A DNA stretch of 41,847 nt from SZUA-359 sp039809125 (GCA_039809125.1 JBDHUM010000006.1:1-41847); one strand, 5' to 3'. Shown: positions 32,276 to 40,955, numbered from the stretch's first letter. Notes: generated by a model not told the origin, from the sequence alone. Numbers and translations are program-made.

Positions 32276-34156
32276 CTAATTTAGAACGGCTTTGATGCGT
32301 CTGATGCCGGCTGAGCTGGATTCTTCTTTTGTAATCTTAAATACTTTACCATCCTCACTAAGCTGTCCTGTATGCTCCACGTGCGGACCGCCACAAATCT
32401 CAAAGCTAAATGTGTCATCACCCTCACCCATTTGGTAGACCTTTACCGTGTCACCATAGCGATCGCCAAATGCTCCCATGGCGCCAAGTTTGAATGCTTC
32501 GTCTGTTGGGTATTCGTTGTAGCTCACTGGCAAATCTTTGTGAATCTGCTCATTGACGATACGCTCGACCTCATCGAGCTGCTCACGCGTGACTTTTTCA
32601 GGATGGCTAAAATCAAATCGTAGACGCTCATCGGTAATATTACTGCCATGCTGAATAACATGATCGCCGAGCACCATTCGCAGTGCTTTGTACATCAAAT
32701 GGGTTGCGGTGTGGTATTTTTTATGGATATCATCATGTCCGCCGAGACCACCTTTGAAGGTACCTTTCGCAGCTGTTTGGCTACGTTGACGTTGCTCATC
32801 CATCTTCATTTCAAATTGCTCGCGCCAATTGTCTGGCAGAGCAATACCTTGTTTGTAGGCTTCTTCCGCGGAAAGCTCCACTGGGAAACCATACGTGTCA
32901 TACAGCGTGAAAAGTTCCGTACCTGTTAAACCATCCTCGGCGTATTTTTGCATCTGCTTGATGCCTTTTCGTAATGTTTGCCGAAATGCTTTTTCTTCGC
33001 GCACTAGTACTGCGATCACGTCATCTCGCTGCTTGGCAACTTCCGGATAGTCACTAGCGTACAAATCAGCGATAAGTGGTACGATCTCCTCGAGGAAATT
33101 CTGCTCAATACCTAACTCAAAACTATAGCGAATTGCTCGACGCAGCAGACGCCGCATGACATAACCCTGTTCTTTGTTACTTGGCGTAATCCCATCCACT
33201 GCCAGAAAGGTTGCACCTCGTAAATGATCGGCGATAACGCGCATGGCGCTAGTATGTGATTCGTATTTCTTGCCGCTCAGCAGTTCCAATTTCTCAATAA
33301 TTGGCCACAAGAGACTAATCCGATACACATCAGGACTATCTATCGCTGCCGCGGCAATCCGTTCCAAACCGCCGCCATAGTCAACGTTTTGCTTGGGGAG
33401 ACGGACAATTTGGTGGTTAGCATCCATGAAATATTCCATGAAGACTGAGTTACCGATCTCAATATACCTCCCGCAGTCACAGTTGAGGTGGCATTTGTCG
33501 CCATATGAAGGATCGTGGGGTATTTCCGGGAACAGATAAAACATTTCTGTAGATGGCCCGCCCGGCTCCCCAGGCAGCATCGTGGCAGGCACCATGCCAT
33601 TACGCGCCCACCAATTTTTACTGCCATAAAATGCAATGCGCTTATCTTGTCCGCCAACTCGCGCGCCGTTTTCTTCGGTATCAATATCGATCATTTCGCT
33701 ATCAAGTCCAGCTTGTGCAAACAGCCCCGCCCAGATATCGGCACTGATTTGATCGCGCGGGATGTCATGATCTTTGTCGCCGATAAAACAAGTTACGTAA
33801 ATACGCTTTGGATCCAACCCAACCTCTTGCGTCAAAAATTCCCAAAACCACGGGATTTCTTTTTCTTTAAAATAGTCGCCAAGGCTCCAGTTACCTAGCA
33901 TCTCAAAAAACGTCGTATGGCGATTGTCACCAACTTCTTCGATATCTTGAGCACGCAAACATGTCTGACTATCAACCAAACGATTGCCCGCCGGGTGTTC
34001 CTCGCCCAACAGATATGGCATAAGCGGTTGCATACCACTACCCGTAAACAATGTCGTCGGATCATTGTCGGGTACTAATCTTGCCCGTGGAATGACGGTA
34101 TGGCCACGGGCGGCAAAAAAGTCTAGGTATTTCTGGCGTATCTCTTGAGCGTTCAT
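32276..34156 (-). CDS. alaS: alanyl-tRNA synthetase (short form)
   Basis: A 626-residue AlaRS, against roughly 870 in most bacteria. The class II catalytic core begins with IRQKYLDFFAARGH and includes LFTGSGMQPLMPYL and RHTTFFEMLGNWSLGDYFK. The tRNA-recognition region and the editing domain are present, the latter with HTATHLM (HxxxH) and the CGGPHVEHTG zinc ligands. The protein ends right after the editing domain (SSSAGIRRIKAVL), so the DHHA1/C-Ala oligomerisation part is missing, as in other reduced genomes. The start is set by an extended -10 box 7 nt upstream. Confidence 0.96.
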   Translation of the reverse strand: MNAQEIRQKYLDFFAARGHTVIPRARLVPDNDPTTLFTGSGMQPLMPYLLGEEHPAGNRLVDSQTCLRAQDIEEVGDNRHTTFFEMLGNWSLGDYFKEKEIPWFWEFLTQEVGLDPKRIYVTCFIGDKDHDIPRDQISADIWAGLFAQAGLDSEMIDIDTEENGARVGGQDKRIAFYGSKNWWARNGMVPATMLPGEPGGPSTEMFYLFPEIPHDPSYGDKCHLNCDCGRYIEIGNSVFMEYFMDANHQIVRLPKQNVDYGGGLERIAAAAIDSPDVYRISLLWPIIEKLELLSGKKYESHTSAMRVIADHLRGATFLAVDGITPSNKEQGYVMRRLLRRAIRYSFELGIEQNFLEEIVPLIADLYASDYPEVAKQRDDVIAVLVREEKAFRQTLRKGIKQMQKYAEDGLTGTELFTLYDTYGFPVELSAEEAYKQGIALPDNWREQFEMKMDEQRQRSQTAAKGTFKGGLGGHDDIHKKYHTATHLMYKALRMVLGDHVIQHGSNITDERLRFDFSHPEKVTREQLDEVERIVNEQIHKDLPVSYNEYPTDEAFKLGAMGAFGDRYGDTVKVYQMGEGDDTFSFEICGGPHVEHTGQLSEDGKVFKITKEESSSAGIRRIKAVLN

Positions 34157-34163
34157 AATTGTT

Positions 34164-34172
34164 ATTGTAACA
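34164..34172 (-). promoter_or_regulatory. extended -10 promoter of alaS, leaderless spacing
   Basis: TGTTACAAT on the minus strand, then 7 nt (AACAATT) and the alaS ATG. It is nearly identical to the metG promoter. Confidence 0.75.
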
Positions 34173-34217
34173 GATATGTCGCTACCTTAGCCAATACTAA
34201 TAGCTGGCTGGAACTGC

Positions 34218-35246
34218 TTAGCCTGCGACAATACCTCCACCAACACATTCATCACCTCGGTATAATACAACCGATTGTCCAGAAGTTACGGCTCGCTGCG
34301 GCTGATCGAGGTGTAGACTACTACCGACTAGCTCTGCCTTAATAAGCGGTGATCGGTGGCGAGTACGAACATGGTAGTTGCCGTCAATAGCTTTGCCACT
34401 AATACCATGTACCGATTCAAGCTCAATGTCGTTAAGCCATAGCTCATTTGATTGTAAGTGACGACTAACATATACTTCGTTTGTCTCCATATTTTTTCGT
34501 ACAACATAGTAGGGCAAACCACCGCCAAGCTCAAGACCATGACGCTGACCAAGTGTATAAAAAATTGCACCATCGTGACGACCGATTACGGCACCTGTCT
34601 GTGCATCAATGACGTTACCTGGCTTAGTTTTGACATACTGGCTTAAAAAATCTTGCATCCCTACTTGACCTACAAAACACACACCCATCGATTCTTTTTT
34701 CCTTGCTGTAAATAGTTCTCTTTTGGACGCCATTTCGCGTACTTGCTGTTTAGTTTTATCACCGAGCGGGAATAACGTTTTTCGTAACACTTCTCCTGTA
34801 ACTCGATACAGAAAATAAGTTTGATCTTTATTTTCATCCACTGCGCGAAATAGTCTACCGTTTTCTGTGCGAGCGTAGTGTCCAGTTGCAATCATATCTG
34901 CGCCGTCTTCTAAAGCAGTGTCAAAAAATAAACGAAACTTGATTTCTTGATTACACATAACATCAGGATTCGGCGTGCGACCACTTTTATATTCATCGAT
35001 CATATACTGCACAACATTTTGGCGATATTCATTTTCAAAATCAAAAACTTTAAAATCGATCCCTAGCTGCACAGCAACGCGTTTGGCATCAGCAAGATCT
35101 TCTGCCCACGGACATTTCATGCCAGGTAAATCCTGACTCCAGTTTTTCATGTAAATACCCGTAACATTGTAGTCCTGTTCCACTAGAAGTGCCGCTGTTA
35201 AACTCGAATCGACTCCACCACTCATACCAACGTAAACACGCGTCAT
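34218..35246 (-). CDS. mnmA: tRNA-specific 2-thiouridylase MnmA
   Basis: A 342-residue MnmA that thiolates position 2 of U34 in Lys, Glu and Gln tRNAs. The PP-loop is YVGMSGGVDSSLTAALL; the first catalytic cysteine is in NPDVMCNQEIKF and the second in KKESMGVCFVG. C-terminal beta barrels follow (GAVIGRHDGAIFYTLGQRHGLELGGGLPYYV; RAVTSGQSVVLYRGDECVGGGIV). The ATG overlaps the stop of the YdcF-like gene, and a cysteine desulfurase gene opens the same operon, so sulfur probably passes directly from that enzyme to MnmA. Confidence 0.96.
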   Translation of the reverse strand: MTRVYVGMSGGVDSSLTAALLVEQDYNVTGIYMKNWSQDLPGMKCPWAEDLADAKRVAVQLGIDFKVFDFENEYRQNVVQYMIDEYKSGRTPNPDVMCNQEIKFRLFFDTALEDGADMIATGHYARTENGRLFRAVDENKDQTYFLYRVTGEVLRKTLFPLGDKTKQQVREMASKRELFTARKKESMGVCFVGQVGMQDFLSQYVKTKPGNVIDAQTGAVIGRHDGAIFYTLGQRHGLELGGGLPYYVVRKNMETNEVYVSRHLQSNELWLNDIELESVHGISGKAIDGNYHVRTRHRSPLIKAELVGSSLHLDQPQRAVTSGQSVVLYRGDECVGGGIVAG

Positions 35247-35848
35247 ACGCTAGTGTCTCGAGTATAAAATTCTGCAATTTTTATGAGTTCACTAATCGAT
35301 AAGTACCATCCATATGGAGTAAGCCACCATGTATTTGACCAGTTCCTATCTGAAGATGTTGGGTGAGAACGAAAATAAATGTTTGGGGCAAGTGAATGAA
35401 ATTCTAACATTACTCGTTTGGCATGGTAACGGGAAGTAACAACGATAGCAGAACTGATATCATCACTTTGCAGTATATCATTAGTATTTTTGGCATTTTC
35501 TTTCGTATTAGTACTGCTACCTTCAATCGTAATAGCCAAGCGTGGCACACCTTGCGATAAAGCCTGATCACGCATTACTTCGGCGTTACTTGGACCTGAT
35601 GTATCGAACGCTGCTCCCGAAAAAATCAAACGATCAGCCCAGCCATTTTTATATAAATTGATCGCTTCTTGTGTACGGGCAGTTGTATTACCGCCACTGA
35701 CTGCAATGATGGCATCGGCTTTTCGACAGCCTACTTCATTCGAAGGTTTCTCAGAGCATTTCATAAGGCTATCGGGCGATAGAAAAACAGTAATTGCGAT
35801 AATGATAATCGCTAGTCCAGCAAGCCCTGGGATCATCCATCGTATCAC
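35243..35848 (-). CDS. YdcF/ElyC/SanA-like DUF218 membrane-anchored protein
   Basis: A 201-residue protein with an N-terminal membrane helix (IPGLAGLAIIIIAITVFL) and a DUF218 domain. Conserved elements are DAIIAVSGGNTTARTQEAINLYKNGWADRLIFSG, STNTKENAKNTNDIL and AIVVTSRYHAKRVMLEF. DUF218 proteins are linked to envelope and lipid-carrier metabolism, with no settled reaction. It is wedged between the desulfurase and mnmA genes, overlapping both by 4 bp, although no functional tie to tRNA thiolation is obvious. Confidence 0.88.
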   Translation of the reverse strand: MIRWMIPGLAGLAIIIIAITVFLSPDSLMKCSEKPSNEVGCRKADAIIAVSGGNTTARTQEAINLYKNGWADRLIFSGAAFDTSGPSNAEVMRDQALSQGVPRLAITIEGSSTNTKENAKNTNDILQSDDISSAIVVTSRYHAKRVMLEFHSLAPNIYFRSHPTSSDRNWSNTWWLTPYGWYLSISELIKIAEFYTRDTSV

Positions 35849-37005
35849 TTGCCTACCCTCACCTTTTCAGCAGCAACTTCTTCTATTATAATCTCGGCCG
35901 CTCGCTCAATTTGCCGCTGATCATTAAGCTTACCGAGCGTCAGACGCAGACTACCATCTGCTTCTTGGTCGGTCATACCGATTGCCATCAGGACATGACT
36001 ACGCGTCTGGCTATTAGCAGCGCACGCACTACCCGTCGCCACTAGTACACCGCGTCTTTCAAGGCGGAACACTAACCTTTCAGCATCAAGACCAACAAAC
36101 GAAATATGTAAACTACCCGGTAAACGTTTTTTACTGTGACCTGAAACAGTAACTGTTTCAAAAGCATTAGATATTTTTGATTGCAGATAGTCTCGCATAC
36201 CACTAAGACGCACTGGTTCTGTTTTGCGATGCTTCTCAGCTAGCTCAAGCGCAGTTGCAAATCCAATCGTACCGGCAACGTTTTCAGTACCGCTACGCAT
36301 ATTCATTTCTTGACCTCCCCCAAATAAAAGTGGTTCTAGCTGCACTCCAGCTCGTCTCCAGAGCAAGCCAATTTGTTTTGGGCCATAACATTTGCCAGCA
36401 TTGAGTGTCATCATGTCAACACCAAGACGAGCTGTATTAACATCGATTTGACCAACTCCCTGAGACGCATCGGTGTGCAACCAAATCGGTCTTTCATCAC
36501 CAGCTTCAACGCGACGTTGACGCTCGATCTTCACTACTTCACCAATCGACCGTAGCGACTGAATCGTTCCAATTTCATTGTTAGCAAGTGCAATTGTAAC
36601 CATCTGAGTTGTTGGCTTAATTGCGTTGGCAATGTCGCTTGGATCAACCTGCCCATATTCATTAACAGACACAAGTGTATTATCGTAGCGCTCGGCCGCA
36701 TATAACACAGCGTGATGTTCAATATGCGAACTGACTACATGCCCACCCAGGCCAGCTGTCATCGCCAAATTAATTGATTCGGTTGCACCGGCTGTCATAA
36801 TAACCTCAGCCTGCCGACCACCAATAGCTACAGCCAGACGATGTTTAGCATCCTCATAGACTTGCCGAACACTCACAGCAGGCGCATAAGGACTAGATGG
36901 ATTAAAAAAATCTTTCACTAAATATGGCTGCATCGCTTGCACTACGCGTTCATCACATGGCGTTGCCGCTGCATGATCAAGATAAATTAAATCACTAACA
37001 CTCAC
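35845..37005 (-). CDS. cysteine desulfurase (NifS/IscS family)
   Basis: A 386-residue class V aminotransferase-fold enzyme using PLP. It starts LIYLDHAAATPCDERV. HTDASQGVGQIDVN provides the PLP-contact Asp and Gln, LNAGKCYGPKQIG the PLP lysine in the position of the usual SAHKxxGPKG motif, and SGTENVAG and VATGSACAANSQTRSHVL the active-site cysteine loop. It removes sulfur from cysteine as a persulfide, here most likely for MnmA two genes downstream. The start is GTG; an extended -10 box 6 nt upstream supports it. The unusual NAGKCYGPKQ form (Asn-Ala-Gly instead of Ser-Ala-His) resembles a subgroup of desulfurases of the CPR and IscS-like type. Confidence 0.93.
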   Translation of the reverse strand: MSVSDLIYLDHAAATPCDERVVQAMQPYLVKDFFNPSSPYAPAVSVRQVYEDAKHRLAVAIGGRQAEVIMTAGATESINLAMTAGLGGHVVSSHIEHHAVLYAAERYDNTLVSVNEYGQVDPSDIANAIKPTTQMVTIALANNEIGTIQSLRSIGEVVKIERQRRVEAGDERPIWLHTDASQGVGQIDVNTARLGVDMMTLNAGKCYGPKQIGLLWRRAGVQLEPLLFGGGQEMNMRSGTENVAGTIGFATALELAEKHRKTEPVRLSGMRDYLQSKISNAFETVTVSGHSKKRLPGSLHISFVGLDAERLVFRLERRGVLVATGSACAANSQTRSHVLMAIGMTDQEADGSLRLTLGKLNDQRQIERAAEIIIEEVAAEKVRVGK

Positions 37006-37011
37006 GCTTTT

Positions 37012-37020
37012 ATTATATCA
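37012..37020 (-). promoter_or_regulatory. extended -10 promoter of the cysteine desulfurase operon, leaderless GTG
   Basis: TGATATAAT on the minus strand, then AAAAGC and the GTG start. The TGA of the box is also the stop codon of the preceding gene, so promoter and reading-frame end share bases. Confidence 0.75.
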
Positions 37021-37458
37021 GGCACTAAGCCGTACACCTGTATCAGGGTCGACTTGGTAAATCTCACGCATCACACGTTCGTAATACATGTTGATAGCGG
37101 TCAAAAGATTGATTAGCTCATCACCAGTGACATAGCTGTAGCGGGCACCGTCTTGTACTTTTAAAATTTTTTCAGCTTGTATTTCATAACGAGTTGTTAA
37201 GCTTTGCAGTTTCTTTTTGTCATCAAACCACTCTTCATGCCAAAGCCATGTTTTAGCATCAAGACAAAAAAACTCACGTCGCCTTCCTTTTGGCACCGGA
37301 CCGAATAGTTGTGCCCCTATTTCTGCCTCGAGATTAATAAGTTCACGCTCAGTCAAAGTCTTAAACGGCCGATTTTTTGGCATTTTTAGCCAGTCGGTGT
37401 TTACTTTGGTTTCGCTGCCAGTTAACAGACTCAAAGCTTTAGAAAGAATCGAGGGCAT
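37018..37458 (-). CDS. hypothetical protein, metG-tatD operon
   Basis: A 146-residue soluble protein I do not recognise. It contains FKTLTERELINLEAEIGAQLFGPVPKGRRREFFCLDAKTWLWHEEW, then a helical part ending in LINLLTAINMYYERVMREIYQ. The central aromatic strand region (REFFCLDAKTWLWHEEWFDD; LTTRYEIQAEKILKVQDG) suggests a small alpha/beta fold. An AAAGGAGG Shine-Dalgarno 8 nt before the ATG makes translation likely. It is the fourth gene of the metG, tatD, small gene, this gene series. Confidence 0.65.
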   Translation of the reverse strand: MPSILSKALSLLTGSETKVNTDWLKMPKNRPFKTLTERELINLEAEIGAQLFGPVPKGRRREFFCLDAKTWLWHEEWFDDKKKLQSLTTRYEIQAEKILKVQDGARYSYVTGDELINLLTAINMYYERVMREIYQVDPDTGVRLSA

Positions 37459-37487
37459 CTATGCGGCCTCCTTTAAAGAGTCCCCCA

Positions 37488-37805
37488 TTATTCATGCCCC
37501 AGTGTGATGTTCGTCGAATGAAGTCCATATTCTTTAGCCGCTTTACGGGCCATCTCTAAATTAATTCCAATTCGGTGAACTTCATCTAATCCATTTGCAA
37601 TTTTTTCAGCACTTTTTCCTGGTTGAGGCCCTACGTCGTTAATTACTGCACGTCCAATATCACCAAACTTGTCACGACTAAGAGACTCCTCGTTCGTGTA
37701 AGCTTCGGCAACTTCACGCTGAATCTCCCCATAAGCAGGTATCTGGAAGGTCTCATTGGATGAAGATTTTAACGGATACTGATCCGGGCTTCCCAATTGC
37801 GGCAT
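37488..37805 (-). CDS. hypothetical small protein, metG-tatD operon
   Basis: A 105-residue hydrophilic protein with no membrane helix and no family I know. It begins MPQLGSPDQYPLKSSSNETF; the middle (YGEIQREVAEAYTNEESLSRDKFGDIGRAVI) and end (EVHRIGINLEMARKAAKEYGL) look helical. GAGGAA lies 7 nt before the ATG. It starts 15 nt after tatD and is followed by the other unknown gene after 29 nt. Confidence 0.6.
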   Translation of the reverse strand: MPQLGSPDQYPLKSSSNETFQIPAYGEIQREVAEAYTNEESLSRDKFGDIGRAVINDVGPQPGKSAEKIANGLDEVHRIGINLEMARKAAKEYGLHSTNITLGHE

Positions 37806-37820
37806 GGTGGTTCCTCGCAG

Positions 37821-38603
37821 TTAGATAGTAAACAGCCGTTTTGCGTTGTCGGTTGAGACAGCAGCAACAGTAGTAACCGGTACGTCTCTCAGTACCGCCA
37901 AATGTTCTGCCACCCTCACGACATAGCTAGGCTCGTTAATTTTACCACGAAGTGGTGCTGGAGTCAAGAATGGTGCATCAGTTTCTAATAAAACCATCTC
38001 GAGCGGAATAGATGCGTACATTGCTTGTTGGCTTTGGTCCTTCGTAAAGGTACTGATTCCATTAATACCAACGTATAGCCCTCGCCCAAACCCTTTCTCT
38101 AGTTGTAGCCTAGTGTCAGTAAAGCTATGTAGCACTCCGCGCACACCATGAAAATTATCCAGAATTGGCCAAAAATCGTCCCAAACTGAATCATTTGCGC
38201 CTTGGCTGTCGCGCACATGAAAACTGACGGGTAAATTATAATCAACTGCCCATTGCAATTGCTGTTCGAGAGCATCTCGTTGTACGTTGCGCGGTGAATT
38301 TTCATAATAGTAATCGAGCCCAATTTCACCAATGCCTACTACTTTGCTGTTGGCTTTAGTTTTTAGTAATTCACCAACCTCGTCTACCCCGTGCGTACTT
38401 TCGTGTGGATGTACTCCCAGGACAGCCCACGTCTGATCGTGGTCTTTTACAAAATCAAGCGCTTCGCGCGATGCTTTCCCACTGGTTGCGACGCACAACA
38501 TAGCAACATCGGCTTTAATGGCGCGCTTATAAACGCCTTCTTGGTCCATAGTGTCGGGAAAGAACTCAGATTCATGAATATGGCAGTGGGAATCAATAAA
38601 CAT
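37821..38603 (-). CDS. tatD: TatD family metal-dependent deoxyribonuclease
   Basis: A 260-residue TIM-barrel hydrolase. Metal ligands are visible: DSHCHIH at the N-terminus, GEIGLDYYYENSP, SFHVRD, VLHSFTD and LLETDAPFLTP. It belongs to the TatD/YcfH group, with 3'-5' DNase or related activity on nucleic acid ends. The ATG lies 5 nt after the metG stop; the metG-tatD order is common in bacteria. Confidence 0.94.
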   Translation of the reverse strand: MFIDSHCHIHESEFFPDTMDQEGVYKRAIKADVAMLCVATSGKASREALDFVKDHDQTWAVLGVHPHESTHGVDEVGELLKTKANSKVVGIGEIGLDYYYENSPRNVQRDALEQQLQWAVDYNLPVSFHVRDSQGANDSVWDDFWPILDNFHGVRGVLHSFTDTRLQLEKGFGRGLYVGINGISTFTKDQSQQAMYASIPLEMVLLETDAPFLTPAPLRGKINEPSYVVRVAEHLAVLRDVPVTTVAAVSTDNAKRLFTI

Positions 38604-38608
38604 CGTGG

Positions 38609-40096
38609 CTACGTAGTGGTTTTTTGATGAGGATCAGGTGTATGCAAGTAGATTTTTGGAAAGAGTGGCTCAATCGATGAGGGAACAACACCGTTTGCAA
38701 GTATTTCGTGAATTTTCTTGGCAGTACCTGGCAAAAAAGGATGCAACATGTCAGCGGTTTGTAGCAAGGTGCGAGCAGCGTGAGCTAAAACATCACTCAA
38801 ATGATCTGTTGCTTCAGGATCTTTATCACGACTTTTTGCAATTTCCCACGGTTTTACTTGCTCGAGGTACTGGTTGAGCGACCGTACGGTTTCCCAGATA
38901 TAATCAAACGCAATGTCAAATTCGAAATTTTCCATAGAGCTGCGATACTGTTTCATGTCGTGTTCGCCGGACTTCATGTCACCGATAACACCGGCCTGAT
39001 AACGCGTAATCATTGCCGCTACCCGGCTGACTAAATTACCTAGATCGTTGCTAAGCTCGCCGTTGTAAGCTGATTCAAACTTTTCCCATGTAAAATCACC
39101 GTCGTCCTGGGTAGGAATGTGCCGCGAAAAGTAATACCGAAACGCGTCCAAGCCATAATTATCAATGACTTCATTTGGATCGACTATGTTACCAACCGTT
39201 TTTGAAATCTTAGCTCCTCCAACATTTATAAAGCCATGCGCCAAAATTCGTTTTGGTAAGCTAAGACCTATTCCGAGCAAAATTGCCGGCCAAGTAATGG
39301 CATGGAAACGCAAAATATCTTTGCCGACAATCTGTACATCTGCTGGCCAAAAATCCTGCCAATCTGGTGAATCTGGGTAACCAATTACGGATATATAGTT
39401 GCTAAGCGCATCAACCCAGACGTACATGACGTGCTCTGGATCATTTGGTACTGGCACTCCCCAGCCCAGATGCTTGCGTGGTCGACTAATTGAAACATCT
39501 TTTACGCCGTCTTTGATCATGTCCAAAATCTCAGACTTACGAAATTCTGGAATAATCTGCATTTTATTCGATTCAATTGCTCTACGAATTTGGTCTGTAA
39601 AGTCGCTTGCTCGCAGGTAATAATTTTCTTCACTCAATCGCTCGTACTGTGTGCCGTGGTTTGGACAGACACCGTTAGTAGCCTCGACTTCCTTATCGGT
39701 GTAAAATGCTTCGCAGCCAGTACAATACCAACCTTCGTAGACATCTTTATAGATATGCGGTGTTAATTTCTGCCAAATGTATTGAACTGTTTGTTGATGC
39801 TTTGGGTCGGTCGTTCGAATGAAGTCAGTGTATTCACTACCAACCTTTTCGGCCATTGCTTTAAATGGCGCATACATCTGATCAGTATAGCTCTGCGGAT
39901 CGATTCCTGCCTCAGCAGCTTTCGCAGCAATTTTATTGCCATGTTCGTCAGTACCGATTTGAAAACGAACGCTACGCCCATTTTGCATTTGATAGCGCGT
40001 CCAGATATCTGCCAAGAGATAATCGAGCGCATTACCGATATGTGGCGTACCGTTGACATACGGTATTGCAGTCGTGACGTAGAAATTTTTTCCCAT
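38609..40096 (-). CDS. metG: methionyl-tRNA synthetase
   Basis: A 495-residue class I synthetase. The HIGH motif is in NGTPHIGNALDYLLADIWTRYQ and the KMSKS motif reads GGAKISKTVGN. Zinc ligands are in WYCTGCEAFYTDKEVEATNGVCPNHGTQYE (CxxC and CxxH). The anticodon-binding helical domain (about 365-480) is present; no C-terminal tRNA-binding EMAP-like extension follows. I prefer the ATG at 40096 to the GTG one codon upstream because the extended -10 box then has the 7-nt spacing used elsewhere. First gene of the tatD operon. Confidence 0.96.
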   Translation of the reverse strand: MGKNFYVTTAIPYVNGTPHIGNALDYLLADIWTRYQMQNGRSVRFQIGTDEHGNKIAAKAAEAGIDPQSYTDQMYAPFKAMAEKVGSEYTDFIRTTDPKHQQTVQYIWQKLTPHIYKDVYEGWYCTGCEAFYTDKEVEATNGVCPNHGTQYERLSEENYYLRASDFTDQIRRAIESNKMQIIPEFRKSEILDMIKDGVKDVSISRPRKHLGWGVPVPNDPEHVMYVWVDALSNYISVIGYPDSPDWQDFWPADVQIVGKDILRFHAITWPAILLGIGLSLPKRILAHGFINVGGAKISKTVGNIVDPNEVIDNYGLDAFRYYFSRHIPTQDDGDFTWEKFESAYNGELSNDLGNLVSRVAAMITRYQAGVIGDMKSGEHDMKQYRSSMENFEFDIAFDYIWETVRSLNQYLEQVKPWEIAKSRDKDPEATDHLSDVLAHAARTLLQTADMLHPFLPGTAKKIHEILANGVVPSSIEPLFPKIYLHTPDPHQKTTT

Positions 40097-40103
40097 CACT
40101 TAT

Positions 40104-40112
40104 ATTGTAACA
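40104..40112 (-). promoter_or_regulatory. extended -10 promoter of metG, leaderless spacing
   Basis: TGTTACAAT on the minus strand, then 7 nt (ATAAGTG) and ATG. The whole promoter fits in the 23-nt gap after pgeF. Confidence 0.75.
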
Positions 40113-40119
40113 GAGACCG

Positions 40120-40881
40120 CTACACTGTCATAGCAGCTGCGACCATCATGCGACCTTGACGCTCTGGATAATTCAGCTCCGTCGCGGCGCGATGCGAGAA
40201 ATATCGCTCATCAAAATACGTATCGACCGGACTAGTGTAGATATTTGATTGTTTAACACCAAGTCGCTGAAATCGCTCACGATTATGCGCTGGAATATCA
40301 AGATGCAATAGTCCGCTTTCTTCCTGTTGTATAAACCCTCGCCACTCTTCGGGATGCGGCGGCTCAAAGTATTCTAATCGATTCTCTGCCGCCTGCAAAC
40401 TCGGACTCATCCAAACATGCCAATCACGCGGATCAGAGCCAACCTCATCGGCCACACGGATAGCAAATGCTTCTATAAGCCCAGCTACGCTAGCGTGACG
40501 TCCAAGGTGAAGTACACCAAGCATATGTGCCACAGGATCATACACCACTGTTGCCACACAATCGGCGACCGGCAGTGTGATAGTTTTACTTTTGACAGTA
40601 GTAAAGAGCGCATCACTTTTGATTGCCCCCCTAGTATCTTCTCCAATTCGCTCGATATGCGCATAGGTATTCTCTGGTAGATAAGAAACAAACACCCTTG
40701 TAGAATTTTCATGTATAAATCCATACTTTTTCAAAAAGTCGTCAGTGTTTTTTTGATGCTCGGGTAGTGATGGACGGCCACCGCCAGTTGCAATCGACCC
40801 ATCTTCAACACTTGAGAATGCCACTCGTACGCCGGGCGGCATAGTATCGACTGGTTTATATGTTTTTAGACTTTGATTCAT
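40120..40881 (-). CDS. pgeF: PgeF/YfiH family protein (multicopper-oxidase-like purine nucleoside enzyme)
   Basis: A 253-residue member of the laccase-domain family (Cu-oxidase_4). Conserved stretches are VRVAFSSVEDGSIATGG, KSDALFTTVKSKTITLPVADCVATVVYDPVAHMLGVLHLGRH with the metal-binding Cys and His, and SPSLQAAENRLEYFEPP. The family includes FlaC/YfiH enzymes acting on purine nucleosides or on peptidoglycan precursors (PgeF edits UDP-MurNAc peptides). The usual HAGWRG block reads HLGRHAS here, so the His is kept but the surrounding motif is divergent. The ATG at 40881 is the first in frame after a stop; a small out-of-frame ORF precedes it. Confidence 0.85.
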   Translation of the reverse strand: MNQSLKTYKPVDTMPPGVRVAFSSVEDGSIATGGGRPSLPEHQKNTDDFLKKYGFIHENSTRVFVSYLPENTYAHIERIGEDTRGAIKSDALFTTVKSKTITLPVADCVATVVYDPVAHMLGVLHLGRHASVAGLIEAFAIRVADEVGSDPRDWHVWMSPSLQAAENRLEYFEPPHPEEWRGFIQQEESGLLHLDIPAHNRERFQRLGVKQSNIYTSPVDTYFDERYFSHRAATELNYPERQGRMMVAAAMTV

Positions 40882-40923
40882 TACTATGACTTACCGTTTG
40901 CTTCTGCCTGTTCATTGAATTTC

Positions 40924-40929
40924 ATTATA
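40924..40929 (-). promoter_or_regulatory. -10 box upstream of pgeF
   Basis: TATAAT on the minus strand 42 nt before the pgeF ATG. Eight nt behind it an out-of-frame ATG (40915) opens an 18-codon frame that overlaps the pgeF start. Confidence 0.45.
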
Positions 40930-40955
40930 GTTCTGCCGCAAGTTTCTTCCAATCA

